64,000 nucleotides of DNA, from the NCBI RefSeq assembly GCF_003248455.1, contig NZ_QFNM01000010.1, positions 7,702-71,701 of the forward strand, written 5' to 3'. Below the pieces are notes generated by a model. That model had not been told where the DNA came from, did not search any database, and saw only the letters and a list, made by a program, of their open reading frames with translations. Of the stretch, positions 8,335-16,898 are shown piece after piece. Both the position numbers and the translations under genes were made by a program. Every line of letters starts with the position of its first letter. Position 1 is the stretch's first letter. The stretch is from Brevundimonas sp. Its GTDB lineage: Bacteria > Pseudomonadota > Alphaproteobacteria > Caulobacterales > Caulobacteraceae.

Positions 8335-8535
8335 ATGACCGCCGACGACACCATCTACGAAGCCGAAGGCTATGCCGACGACGACTTGCACGAGGCCGAC
8401 ATCGTCGAATGGTACGAAGCCCGCCCCGTCACCGTCTCCACCGCCGTCGCCGCCGGCGCCGTCGTCGCCGCATTCACCCTGGGCGCCCTCGCCGCCGTCG
8501 GCGCCCTGTTCCTGATCGGCCGCCTGGACGATTGA
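8335..8535 (+). CDS. Small single-pass membrane protein
   Basis: 66 residues. The N-terminal half is acidic (MTADDTIYEAEGYADDDLHEADIVEWYEARPV). The C-terminal half is one membrane span (about residues 34-62, Ala/Val/Leu-rich) ending in GRLDD. A GGAGC stands upstream of the ATG. Orientation and function are unknown. It faces the transglutaminase gene convergently across a REP-like hairpin. Confidence 0.55.
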   Translation: MTADDTIYEAEGYADDDLHEADIVEWYEARPVTVSTAVAAGAVVAAFTLGALAAVGALFLIGRLDD

Positions 8536-8546
8536 CGCCGTCTTTC

Positions 8547-8594
8547 ATCCTCTAGCCCGCGAAGCGGGTCTCTGCTTTCGCGGGGATGACCGCA
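8547..8594. repeat. REP-like palindromic element between convergent genes
   Basis: CATCCTCTAGCCCGCGAAGC and its partner GCTTTCGCGGGGATGAC form the common ATCCCCGCGAAAGC-type palindrome of alphaproteobacterial intergenic regions. It lies between the small membrane gene and the transglutaminase gene, where it could also serve as a transcription terminator for both. Confidence 0.6.
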
Positions 8595-8604
8595 GACAGG
8601 ATCC

Positions 8605-9381
8605 TCAGGCCGCCTCCACCGTCACCGACTGACGCACCATCTGACAGCGCTCCTGGGTGGTCAGGAAGGCGATGTCGGCGGCGTCCCGGCCGCAGGCGAT
8701 CCGCACCAGGCCTTCGACCGGCGCCAGACCCGTCGCGTCGACCAGCCACCAGCCGTTGTCCAGCCAGACCTCGAAAATGGCGTGGAAATCGGGCGGCTCC
8801 AGCTGGTGGGCGAAGGCGCTGACCGCGCGCGCCGGGATGCCCGAGGCTCGGCACAGCGTCATGCCCAGGTGGGTGAAGTCGCGGCATACCCCGGCGCGGT
8901 CGATGAAGGTGCGCGCCGCCGTCGTTTCGGTGTCCGACACCCCATGCTCGTAATCCACGTGTTCGGTGATCCAGTTCAGGATGGCCAGCACCCGCGCCCC
9001 GCCGGCGGTGTCGCCGAACTCGCGCGCCACGAAGCGGCCGAACTGGTCCGAGGGGCAATAGCGGCTGGGCTGGAGATAGGGCAGAACCTCGGCCGGCAGT
9101 TCGCCCCAGTCGTGCTGCGACACCTCGGGCGGCAGGCCCTTCAGCACGCCGTTGTCGACCAGGGCCTGATAGGTCAGCGTCACTTCGCCCGAGACATGGC
9201 AGCGCAAGGTGCGCGCGCCGAAATCGACGTCCTCGTCCTCGTGAAACTGGACCGGCGGATCGAAGGTCAGGCTTTCCTCCAGGATGTCCTGACCGGGCCA
9301 GTGGGCCACCTGGATCTTGTAGATGGCGTCCGTCGGCGGATCGAAGCGATAGACGAGCTCGGCGCGCACACGCAGTTTCAT
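8605..9381 (-). CDS. Transglutaminase-like cysteine protease family protein
   Basis: 258 residues. An N-terminal beta-rich domain (MKLRVRAELVYRFDPPTDAIYKIQ) precedes a transglutaminase-like core. The catalytic triad can be placed at Cys in RAGVCRDFTHL, His in PPDFHAIFEVW and Asp in LVDATGLAP. Proteins of this build are usually cytoplasmic and act as amidases, peptidases or crosslinkers; no substrate is indicated. It lies divergent from the heme oxygenase gene, with about 145 bases between. Confidence 0.87.
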   Translation of the reverse strand: MKLRVRAELVYRFDPPTDAIYKIQVAHWPGQDILEESLTFDPPVQFHEDEDVDFGARTLRCHVSGEVTLTYQALVDNGVLKGLPPEVSQHDWGELPAEVLPYLQPSRYCPSDQFGRFVAREFGDTAGGARVLAILNWITEHVDYEHGVSDTETTAARTFIDRAGVCRDFTHLGMTLCRASGIPARAVSAFAHQLEPPDFHAIFEVWLDNGWWLVDATGLAPVEGLVRIACGRDAADIAFLTTQERCQMVRQSVTVEAA

Positions 9382-9527
9382 GAGGGCGACCGGTCCAGCC
9401 AGCGATAAAAAGAGAGACGCTGCTGAACGTCAGGCGACCTGAGCCGTTCCGTCCAGCATCACGCCTTCTAGCGCGCCCGCGCTTCCGAGAAAATCGACAA
9501 GACAACACAGTGTGTTAATCTGAACCC

Positions 9528-10112
9528 ATGAGTGCTTCCCCTGTTCTCCTCGCCCTTCGGGAAGCCACCGCCGCCGCCCACGACAAGCTCGAATTCGAGG
9601 CCCGGATCGAGGCGCGTCTGGCCGATGTTCGCACACGGCCGGCTACGGTCGCGGCCTTTTATCGTTTTCATGCGGGGCTGGAGCCCGTCAGCCATATCCA
9701 GGTCGCCCGGCTGAACGCCGCGGTCGGCGGCGATTTCGAACCCCGCTCCCGCGCAGACGGGATCGTGCGGGATCTGGCGGCGCTGGGCCTGACGCCGCCC
9801 TCTGCCGCCTCTGCCGAAATCCCCGGCACGGCGGGACAAGCCCTGGGCTGGGTCTATGTGGCTGAAGGCTCCATGCTGGGCGGACGGATCATCCGTCGGC
9901 GGCTTGCGGCCGATGGCCGTGGCCTGGACGGTTTGGATTTTCTCGATCCCTATGGCGAAGAGACGGGCGCACGCTGGCGCGCCTTCATGACCTTGATGGA
10001 CGCGGCCTGCGCCGCCGGGCGCGCCGACATCGACCAGATCGTCAAGGGCGGTGTCGACGGCTTCGCCTTTGCGCGCCACACCCTGCGCGTTTCCGCCCGG
10101 GAGGCCGCATGA
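9528..10112 (+). CDS. Biliverdin-producing heme oxygenase (BphO type)
   Basis: 194 residues. It opens heme to biliverdin IXalpha, iron and CO. The proximal histidine is H18 (REATAAAHDKLE), and the distal-helix region reads GQALGWVYVAEGSMLGGRIIRR, as in bacterial phytochrome-linked heme oxygenases. The stop overlaps the start of the bacteriophytochrome by four bases (ATGA), so the enzyme is coupled to the receptor that uses its product as chromophore. The pair forms a light-sensing unit. Confidence 0.9.
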   Translation: MSASPVLLALREATAAAHDKLEFEARIEARLADVRTRPATVAAFYRFHAGLEPVSHIQVARLNAAVGGDFEPRSRADGIVRDLAALGLTPPSAASAEIPGTAGQALGWVYVAEGSMLGGRIIRRRLAADGRGLDGLDFLDPYGEETGARWRAFMTLMDAACAAGRADIDQIVKGGVDGFAFARHTLRVSAREAA

Positions 10113-12280
10113 CCGAGACTCTCGATCAGGCCGGGCCGGACCTGACCCAGTGCGACCGGGAGCCGATCCATGTTCCGGGGTCGATCCAGCCGCACGGCTT
10201 CTTGCTGGTGTTGGACCTGCGATCGCTGACCGTTCGCCAGGGCGCCGGTCCGATCGAACAGCTGACCGGACGCGACGCCTGGATCGGCGCCTCGGTAGGA
10301 GACATCCTAGGCGACGCGCTGGATCGCCGCATCCGCGCGATGGCGGCCCTGCAGGAAGCCGGGTTCGCTTGCCGGTGGCGGGCGGCCAATCGGCTGGAGT
10401 ACGACGTCGTCGTCCATAGGGCGCCGGGCGACAGGTCCGGCCCGCCCGGCGATCTGATGATCATCGAGGTCGAGCAAAGCTCGCAGCAGGCCCGGCTGGG
10501 CGTCGAACTGGTCGCCGGTCTGGACACCGCAGGAGCAGCCGTGGAACGGGCGGCGAGCGTTCAGGGCCTGTGCGACCGGGCGGCCGAGGCGTTTCGCCGC
10601 CTGACCGGCTTCGACCGGGTGATGATCTATCGGTTCCAGGACGACGAGGCCGGCCGTGTGGTGGCCGAATCCCGCGCCGAGGGGGCCGGATCGTTCCTGA
10701 ACCATCATTTTCCCGCCACGGACATTCCGCGCCAGGCCCGCGCCCTTTATCTGCGCAATCCCGTGCGCGTCATACCCGACAGCCGCTACGTCCCCCAGCC
10801 GCTGCGCCCGGTCTTGCCCGACGAACCGCCGCTGGACATGAGCGACAGCGGCCTGCGGTCGGTGTCGCCGGTCCATCTTCAGTATTTGCGGAACATGGAC
10901 GTGCGGGCCTCGGCCTCGGTGTCCATCATCGTCGACGACGCCCTGTGGGGGCTGGTCGCCTGCCACAACGCCTCGCCCAAGCTGCTGCCGTTCGAACTGC
11001 GCGTCGGCTGCACGACCCTGGCGCGGAATCTGGCGCGCCAGTTGAAGGCCAAGGGCGACGCCGAGCTTTATCGGGACCGGACGCGCCTGCGCCGGCTGGA
11101 GGACGAACTGATCGCGCGCCTGCCGGCCGACAGGCCGCTGGACGTCGCCCTGGCCGAGCGCGCCGAACCGCTGATGCAGCTGACCGGTGCGGACGGTCTG
11201 GCCATCGTGTCCGAGGGCGAGATCAGGACCTTCGGCCATACGCCGCCGGTCGACGGCGTTCGCCGCATCGCCGCCTGGGCGGCGGAACTGCCGGGCGTCG
11301 GCCCCGTGTTCACGCACGCCCTGTCCACCGTCCTGCCCGACGCCGAGGCCTGGACCACCCACGGCAGCGGGTTGCTGGCCGTCGCGCCGCCGGTCGAGCA
11401 TCCGCTGTCGATCCTGTGGTTCCGCGCAGAGGTGCTGGAGACGGTGCGCTGGGCCGGCGATCCGGAAACCGCGCGGAAGACCGGCCCCAACGCCGTCCTG
11501 ACGCCGCGCGCCTCGTTCGAGAGCTGGTCGGAGGAGGTGGCGGGTCGCGCACGGCGCTGGTCGCCCGCCGCCGTCGAATCCGCCGCACGGCTGCGCGACG
11601 CCCTGGCCGACTACGCCGCCATCGACCAACTGCGGCGGCTGAACCGTTCGTTGCAGGACAGCCTTTCCGAGCGCGACCTGCGGCTGGAGCAGCAGCAGTA
11701 TCTGATCCGCGAGGTGAACCATCGGGTCCAGAACAGCCTGACCCTGGTGTCCAGCTTCCTGGGACTTCAGGCGCGCGAGCAGACGGGGCCGGCGGCGACG
11801 GCGTTGAACGAGGCGCGGCGGCGGGTGCGGGCGGTCTCGGCCGTGCACAGCCTGCTGTACATCGGCGAGAACGCCGCCACCATCGACATGGGCCGCTATA
11901 TCGGCGAGATGGTCGCCGACCTGACCGCCAGCATGGGACCGGACTGGGCCGCCGCCGCCGAGACGGAACTGGCGCCGGTCGACATCCAGGCCGGCCGCGC
12001 CGTGACCATCGGCCTGATCCTGACCGAACTGATCATCAACGCCCAGAAATACGCCTATAGGGGCAGGTCCGGCCCGTTGCGCATCGCCTTGGCGGAGGAT
12101 GGAGCCAACTTCAGCCTGACGGTCGAGGACGAAGGCGGCGGCGGCCATCTGGCCGGCAAGGGGTTCGGCTCGATGATGATCCAGAGCCTGGTCGGCCAGT
12201 TGGAAGGCGCCATCGACTATCGGGATCGCGACCCCGGCCTGACCGTCACCCTGAAGGCGCGGATCGACCCGCTGATTTGA
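10109..12280 (+). CDS. Bacteriophytochrome sensor histidine kinase
   Basis: 723 residues: PAS-2, GAF, PHY, then a HisKA_2-type transmitter and HATPase. C15 (LTQCDREPIHVPGSIQPHG) is the biliverdin-linking cysteine of bacterial phytochromes. The GAF has FPATDIPRQARALY (DIP motif) and the H-N pocket LVACHNASP. The PHY tongue has PRASF. The transmitter reads REVNHRVQNSLTLVSSFLG, where the His is the phosphoacceptor of the HisKA_2 class, followed by LILTELIINAQKYAY and a G-box GKGFGSMMIQSL. It should sense red/far-red light in the cytoplasm. No response regulator is encoded next to it. It is coupled to the heme oxygenase upstream. Confidence 0.95.
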   Translation: MTETLDQAGPDLTQCDREPIHVPGSIQPHGFLLVLDLRSLTVRQGAGPIEQLTGRDAWIGASVGDILGDALDRRIRAMAALQEAGFACRWRAANRLEYDVVVHRAPGDRSGPPGDLMIIEVEQSSQQARLGVELVAGLDTAGAAVERAASVQGLCDRAAEAFRRLTGFDRVMIYRFQDDEAGRVVAESRAEGAGSFLNHHFPATDIPRQARALYLRNPVRVIPDSRYVPQPLRPVLPDEPPLDMSDSGLRSVSPVHLQYLRNMDVRASASVSIIVDDALWGLVACHNASPKLLPFELRVGCTTLARNLARQLKAKGDAELYRDRTRLRRLEDELIARLPADRPLDVALAERAEPLMQLTGADGLAIVSEGEIRTFGHTPPVDGVRRIAAWAAELPGVGPVFTHALSTVLPDAEAWTTHGSGLLAVAPPVEHPLSILWFRAEVLETVRWAGDPETARKTGPNAVLTPRASFESWSEEVAGRARRWSPAAVESAARLRDALADYAAIDQLRRLNRSLQDSLSERDLRLEQQQYLIREVNHRVQNSLTLVSSFLGLQAREQTGPAATALNEARRRVRAVSAVHSLLYIGENAATIDMGRYIGEMVADLTASMGPDWAAAAETELAPVDIQAGRAVTIGLILTELIINAQKYAYRGRSGPLRIALAEDGANFSLTVEDEGGGGHLAGKGFGSMMIQSLVGQLEGAIDYRDRDPGLTVTLKARIDPLI

Positions 12281-12327
12281 CCGGCGGGCTGTGGCGTCGG
12301 GTCGCAGGGCGGCGTAAGAGCCCGGCC

Positions 12328-13248
12328 ATGTCCGCCCCGCCCCCGCGATCTTCCCGGCCTTCGTTCCTGCGCCCCTCTGCGCGCGCCTTCGCCCTAATCG
12401 TCCTGCTGATCGCCGCCTGCGTTCTGGGCCTGGCGCCGATCCTGGTGCGTCTGACCGAGACGGGGCCGGCCGCCGCCGGCTTCTGGCGCTTCCTGTTCGC
12501 CTTGCCCCTGTTGACGGTGCTGGCCGCACGCGAGCCGGGCGGGATCGCGACGCCGTCGAAATGGACCCTGCTGGCCGGCCTGTTCTTCGCCCTGGATCTC
12601 AGCTTCTGGCACTACGGCATCGTCATGACCTCGGTGGCCAATGCGACCGTGCTGTGCAACCTGACGCCGGTGGTGGTGACGCTGTTCGGCTGGGTGGTGC
12701 TGAAGGAACGGCCGCGCCGGCTGTTCCTGGTCGCCCTGGCCCTGGCCATGGGCGGCGCCCTGGCGATGGCGGCGGGGGCGGACGGGGGCCAGGGGACCAA
12801 TCCGCCGCTGGGCGACGTCTTCTCCCTGTCGGTCGCGGTCTGGTATTCGGGCTATTTCCTGGCGGTGAAGGCCGCGCGCGCCACCGCCGGCGCCATGCGC
12901 ATCACCTTCTGGGCCACCCTGCTGGGCGCGCCCCTGTTGCTGATCGTCGCCTTGGCGCTGGGCGAGGACATCGCGCCCGCCAGCCTGGCCGGCTGGGGCG
13001 CCTGCATCGCCATGGGGGTGATGCACGTGTTCGGCCAGGGAGGCGTCGCCTGGGCCCTGGGCCGCCTGCCCGCCTCGGTCACGGCCGTCACCATCCTGAT
13101 CCAGCCGGTGGTCGCGGCCTTGCTGGGCTGGTGGGTGTTCGGCGAGACCCTGACGCCGATCCAGGCCCTGGGCGGGGTCCTGGTGTTGGGCGCCGTCGTC
13201 CTGGCCCAGCGCTCGCAACGGGTCGGGGCGAGCCCGAAGGCCGAATAA
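12328..13248 (+). CDS. EamA/DMT family membrane transporter
   Basis: About 306 residues from the ATG at 12328. A TTG at 12277 that overlaps the phytochrome stop is possible but would add a basic tail. Ten hydrophobic segments in two EamA repeats are visible (first repeat FALIVLLIAACVLGLAPILVR to GGALAMAAGADGG, second YSGYFLAVKAARATAG to VLVLGAVVLAQRSQ). The family exports metabolites or amino acids across the inner membrane, and substrate cannot be told. It is probably cotranscribed with bphO-bphP, 48 bases downstream. Confidence 0.85.
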   Translation: MSAPPPRSSRPSFLRPSARAFALIVLLIAACVLGLAPILVRLTETGPAAAGFWRFLFALPLLTVLAAREPGGIATPSKWTLLAGLFFALDLSFWHYGIVMTSVANATVLCNLTPVVVTLFGWVVLKERPRRLFLVALALAMGGALAMAAGADGGQGTNPPLGDVFSLSVAVWYSGYFLAVKAARATAGAMRITFWATLLGAPLLLIVALALGEDIAPASLAGWGACIAMGVMHVFGQGGVAWALGRLPASVTAVTILIQPVVAALLGWWVFGETLTPIQALGGVLVLGAVVLAQRSQRVGASPKAE

Positions 13249-13250
13249 AA

Positions 13251-13282
13251 ACAGGCGCGGAAGCCAAGGCCGCCGCGCCTGT
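13251..13282 (-). terminator. Rho-independent terminator of the cold-shock gene
   Basis: A 10-bp perfect stem, ACAGGCGCGG pairing with CCGCGCCTGT, with a 12-base loop. Read on the minus strand it is followed by TTTTTATT, so it ends the csp transcript. It may also slow transcripts arriving from the DMT gene. Confidence 0.85.
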
Positions 13283-13308
13283 CTCCAGCCTTTTGAAGGC
13301 CGTTCGAC

Positions 13309-13512
13309 TTAGAGGAGCTTGAGGTCCACGGCCGAGGTCTTGCCGCGCTGGTTTTCCAGCTCGTATTCGACCTTGGCGTTTTCATCGAGGCCCTGAAGGC
13401 CAGCCTTCTGGACGGCGGTGACGTGAACGAACACGTCCGAGCCGCCGCTGTCGGGCTGGATAAAGCCGTAGCCCTTGGTGGGGTTGAACCACTTGACCGT
13501 GCCGGTCGCCAT
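13309..13512 (-). CDS. Cold-shock domain protein (CspA family)
   Basis: 67 residues from MATGTVKWF at 13512; longer frames upstream have no support. The RNA-binding motifs RNP1 (KGYGFI) and RNP2 (VFVHV) are intact, and the length is typical for a single cold-shock domain. It binds single-stranded nucleic acids and melts RNA structure. It is followed by a strong terminator and has a leader of about 200 bases shared with the next upstream gene. That leader could hold regulatory structure, but none is clear by eye. Confidence 0.95.
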   Translation of the reverse strand: MATGTVKWFNPTKGYGFIQPDSGGSDVFVHVTAVQKAGLQGLDENAKVEYELENQRGKTSAVDLKLL

Positions 13513-13709
13513 GTCTGCGTCTCCGTAAACGCGCTTTTCCAGGCGGATCCCTCTCAAGGTGATCCGACAATCCATCTGGACAGCTCGTTCAGGCGAAGGA
13601 GCGAAACGCGGGTGTGGACCCCACGCGAAATCCGGACTGCCCCAATGTTGTCACCCGGCTTTTCCAGACGGTCAACAGCGAAAGCGATTCGCGCGCGCCG
13701 CATTCAGCC

Positions 13710-14471
13710 TTAACGACAGACGCCCCTCGAAGCCCCGTCGATGTGCAGGTGATTGGCGTGGGCGGCGTTGTAGTCCGGCGTCAGCACCGTGGAGAACAGG
13801 CGACACGCCCCGTCGCGGACCCGATGCAGGAAGCGGGACCCCGACTGGCCCGCCGGCCCCTCGCCGCGCCAGTCGTCCAGCACGCTGATCGTGCGCCCGT
13901 CCTTCAGGGTGACGGCGGCGACGTCCAAGGCGTTGGCGCGCGCGTGTTCGCTGGGCCGCTCGCCTTCGTCCTGGGAGCCGTAGATGCGGCGGCAGGAGTA
14001 GGTCCCATAGTTCAGGACCCGCGCCGGTTCCGACCCCATTTCATCGCGCGCCGCGGGCCGCAGCACCTGACGATCCCAGATGACGTAGCGCACCGCCAGC
14101 GGGCACTGCATGACCACATTGGCGGGGGCCAGGGGCGTGACCGCTCCGCCTGCGATCCGCACCGCGCCGCGCACCACGCAAAAGCCGCCGTCGTCGCGGT
14201 CGGCGGCCCGTTCCACCCGGACGCCCGCGTCGCGCAGCGCCTTCATGCAGGCCTCTGTCGCCTGTTCCAGGGTCTCGGCGGGGGCGGCGGCGTCCACCTC
14301 GAAGGCCGCGACCTTGGCCGCCGTCGCCCCGCCCACCGGGCGGTTCAGGTCCAGCGGTTTCCAAGGCAGGTCCTGGGGCGGGGCGAAGACGTTCAGCAGG
14401 GCGAAACCGGCGCAGAGCAGCAGGCCGATCTCCCAGACCAGGTTCCACATCTCGGCCAGATCGCGTTTCAT
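13710..14471 (-). CDS. Extensin-like family protein
   Basis: 253 residues. A membrane anchor near the N-terminus (WEIGLLLCAGFALLNVF) precedes a periplasmic domain with the family pattern CPLAVRYVIWDRQVLRPAA, YGTYSCRRIYG, SEHARANALDVAA and HANHLHID. The SxHxxxxALD and NHxHxD residues resemble the zinc-site motifs of D-Ala-D-Ala carboxypeptidase-like enzymes, so a cell-wall role is likely. The substrate is unproven. Confidence 0.87.
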   Translation of the reverse strand: MKRDLAEMWNLVWEIGLLLCAGFALLNVFAPPQDLPWKPLDLNRPVGGATAAKVAAFEVDAAAPAETLEQATEACMKALRDAGVRVERAADRDDGGFCVVRGAVRIAGGAVTPLAPANVVMQCPLAVRYVIWDRQVLRPAARDEMGSEPARVLNYGTYSCRRIYGSQDEGERPSEHARANALDVAAVTLKDGRTISVLDDWRGEGPAGQSGSRFLHRVRDGACRLFSTVLTPDYNAAHANHLHIDGASRGVCR

Positions 14472-14529
14472 TGCGCCCCGTCACGGCCGGAAACGGCCCC
14501 GCTGGCAAACGCTGCTCGGCGGAATGCGT

Positions 14530-15654
14530 TCACGCCGCGAATGCGCGGACCAGTCCCGACATCAGCCCGGTCGCCGCCGCGCCGTCGCCCTGGTTCGTCA
14601 GGGCGACGAAGGCCGCGCCCAACTCCGGCGCCGCCGCCGCCGTCGCATACCACAGGGTGTTCGACCCGTCGTGGGTCAGGACCGGCCCCTTCGACCAGGC
14701 CCGCTGCGGCGACACGATCCAGCCCAAGCCGTAAGGCGCGCCCTCGCCCGCCAAGGGCGTCGTCAGGGCGGCGAGGGTCGACGGCGCGATCCAGCCGGCG
14801 CCGTCGTTCAGAAACACCCCCAGCCATTTGGCGTAGTCATCCAGCGTCATGTGCGCCGTGCCCGCCGGGCCCAGCGCCAGCGGATTGTCCGCGCCCGGAT
14901 CGGCAGGGTCCATCGCGACCCGTCCGGCGCCGGCGCCCCGATGCCCCCAGGCGTTGGGCCCGCCCGCCGCATTCTCGCGCGGCGCGCCGAACCCGCCGCT
15001 GGCCAGACCCAGCGGGGCGTAAACCTCGGCCTGCATCGCCTCTTCCCAGGCGACGCCGACGATCCTTTCGATCGCGGCGCCGACGATCATGTAGCTGGCG
15101 TTGCTGTAGTCATAGACGCCTTTCGCGCCCGCCGGCGGCGCGCCCAGCACCCGTTCGACCAGGGCCGCCCTCTGTTCCGGCAGGGATCGCGGATCGGCGC
15201 GCGCAGTCATGAAGAAGGGCATGCCCAGGGCCGCCGCGTCCTTCACACCGGCCCTATGGCCCATGAAGTCCCGGACCGTCGTTCCGTCCCAGCCGGAATG
15301 GATCGTGACGCCGGGAAACAGTTCGTCCAGAGGGGCGTCCCACCGCGCTCGCCTCTGTTCGACCAGCCGACCGAACAGGGCAGCCGTCATGGCCTTGGTG
15401 TTGGACCCCAGGTGCCAGCGATCATCCAATGTCGCCGGATCGTCTCCCCCCAAGCGTCGCACGCCGCGCACCCCCGACCAGATCAGCCCCTCGCGCGTCG
15501 TCACCGCCCCGGCCAAGGCGACGGGCGCCTGGTCGGCGAAGGCGGCGTCCAGGACATCGTCATATCGTGTCGCGTCCCGCGCCAAGGCCGGGCGCGCGCC
15601 CAACAGGACGGTCGCGGCCCCTGCGGCCATCATGTCTCGACGATTCGGCGCCAT
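14530..15654 (-). CDS. Serine hydrolase of the beta-lactamase class C fold
   Basis: 374 residues. The N-terminus carries a twin-arginine-like start (MAPNRRDMMAAGAATVLLGA) ending near ALARD, so it is probably exported. The S-x-x-K nucleophile is SNTK (HLGSNTKAMTAAL) and the Y-x-N motif is in YDYSNASYM. A third motif near LTHDGSN substitutes for KTG. Such proteins include esterases, D-aminopeptidases and penicillin-binding relatives. It is 58 bases upstream of the extensin-like gene on the same strand, so both may work on the cell wall. Confidence 0.88.
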   Translation of the reverse strand: MAPNRRDMMAAGAATVLLGARPALARDATRYDDVLDAAFADQAPVALAGAVTTREGLIWSGVRGVRRLGGDDPATLDDRWHLGSNTKAMTAALFGRLVEQRRARWDAPLDELFPGVTIHSGWDGTTVRDFMGHRAGVKDAAALGMPFFMTARADPRSLPEQRAALVERVLGAPPAGAKGVYDYSNASYMIVGAAIERIVGVAWEEAMQAEVYAPLGLASGGFGAPRENAAGGPNAWGHRGAGAGRVAMDPADPGADNPLALGPAGTAHMTLDDYAKWLGVFLNDGAGWIAPSTLAALTTPLAGEGAPYGLGWIVSPQRAWSKGPVLTHDGSNTLWYATAAAAPELGAAFVALTNQGDGAAATGLMSGLVRAFAA

Positions 15655-15735
15655 GCGGTTCTCCTCCGAAGTCCTCCGACCTTAGCGCGAAACCGCGCCC
15701 CGGCGTGGAGATCGTATCGTCCGCCGCTTGCCCCC

Positions 15736-16512
15736 ATGGCGCATCCGGCCCACTCTCCCGTCATGGGAAAGAAATCCGACGCCTATGACGCCGAACTGGC
15801 GCAGATTCAGCTGGCCATCGTCCAGACCCAGGCCTGGAGCATCGAACACGGCTCGCGCGTGGTCATCGTGCTGGAAGGCCGCGACACGGCCGGCAAGGAC
15901 GGGGCCATCAAGCGGCTGACCGAATATATGTCGCCGCGCCAGACCCGCGTCGTCGCCCTGCCCAAGCCCAGCGACCGCGAAACCAGCCAGTGGTATTTCC
16001 AGCGATATGTCCCGCACCTTCCGGCGGCGGGCGAGACGGTGATCTTCAACCGCTCCTGGTACAATCGCGCGGGGGTGGAGCCGGTGATGGGCTTCTGCAC
16101 GCCCGAGCAATACGCCCAGTTCATGACCGACGCCCCGCGCTTCGAGCGGATGCTGACCGACGACGGCGTCATCCTGATCAAGATATGGCTGGACATTTCG
16201 CGCCAGGAGCAGGCCAAGCGTCTGAAGGAACGGCGCACCGATCCCCTGAAGAAGTTCAAGCTATCGTCGCTGGACGCCGAGGCGGAGTCGCGGTTCGACG
16301 CCTATTCCGACGCCCGCGACCGGATGCTGGACGAGACCGACCGAGACTATGCGCCCTGGACCGTGGTGGCCACCGACGACAAGAAGACCGCGCGGCTGAA
16401 CATCGGCCGGTTCGTGCTGTCGGTGCTGAAACACACCGACCTGCCGATCAAGAAGCCGGACCCGAACGTGGTCTTCGCGGCCGAAAAGGCCAAGGGTCGG
16501 CTGGCGCGCTGA
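15736..16512 (+). CDS. ppk2: Polyphosphate kinase 2 family protein
   Basis: 258 residues from 15736, or 249 from the in-frame ATG at 15763 (MGKKSDAYDAEL). Neither has a good ribosome site, so a leaderless start is possible. Walker A is LEGRDTAGKDGAIK. The lid and Walker B region reads ETVIFNRSWYNRAGVEPVMGF and IKIWLDISRQEQAKRL, all typical of one-domain PPK2 enzymes that phosphorylate nucleoside diphosphates or monophosphates from polyphosphate. Direction and nucleotide preference cannot be read from the sequence. Confidence 0.93.
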   Translation: MAHPAHSPVMGKKSDAYDAELAQIQLAIVQTQAWSIEHGSRVVIVLEGRDTAGKDGAIKRLTEYMSPRQTRVVALPKPSDRETSQWYFQRYVPHLPAAGETVIFNRSWYNRAGVEPVMGFCTPEQYAQFMTDAPRFERMLTDDGVILIKIWLDISRQEQAKRLKERRTDPLKKFKLSSLDAEAESRFDAYSDARDRMLDETDRDYAPWTVVATDDKKTARLNIGRFVLSVLKHTDLPIKKPDPNVVFAAEKAKGRLAR

Positions 16513-16520
16513 TCCGCCGG

Positions 16521-16898
16521 TCAGGCGGTGCGGACCATCCCGCCCGAGGCCGCGACCGGCCAGGGCGTCAGCCGCCCGCCCGCGCAGGGGCCGCCCCTGC
16601 ACTCGCCGGTCAGCGGCTCGAACACCGCCCCATGCCAGCCGCACAGGATCAGCGCGCCGTCGGGCGTCAGATAGCGGTCGATCTCCATGGCGATGGGAAA
16701 GCCCGCATGGGGACAGCGGTCGACCCAGCCGGCGACCCGCCCGTCCTTTCGCACCACGAAACCGTGGAAGAAGGCCTCGCCGATCTGCAGCACGAAGCCG
16801 CGCGAGCCGGGGTCGGCGATGTCGGCCTCGGCGCACAGGGCGACGCCCGGCGGCGTCTTCCAGACCCGTTTGCGTTCTGTCGCGACGTCCTCAGACAC
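16521..16898 (-). CDS. Rieske 2Fe-2S domain protein
   Basis: 125 residues forming one Rieske domain. The cluster ligands are in RCPHAGFP (C-x-H) and CGWHGAVF (C-x2-H). It is a small stand-alone ferredoxin-like protein rather than an oxygenase subunit. Its start overlaps the end of gpsA by eight bases, making it the third gene of tsaD-gpsA-Rieske. Partner enzyme unknown. Confidence 0.88.
   Translation of the reverse strand: MSEDVATERKRVWKTPPGVALCAEADIADPGSRGFVLQIGEAFFHGFVVRKDGRVAGWVDRCPHAGFPIAMEIDRYLTPDGALILCGWHGAVFEPLTGECRGGPCAGGRLTPWPVAASGGMVRTA

Noticed and set aside
10307..12529. 740-aa open frame on the minus strand opposite the bacteriophytochrome gene
   Set aside because: Arg/Gly/His-rich reading with no domain, antisense to a gene with every family motif; a GC-codon shadow.
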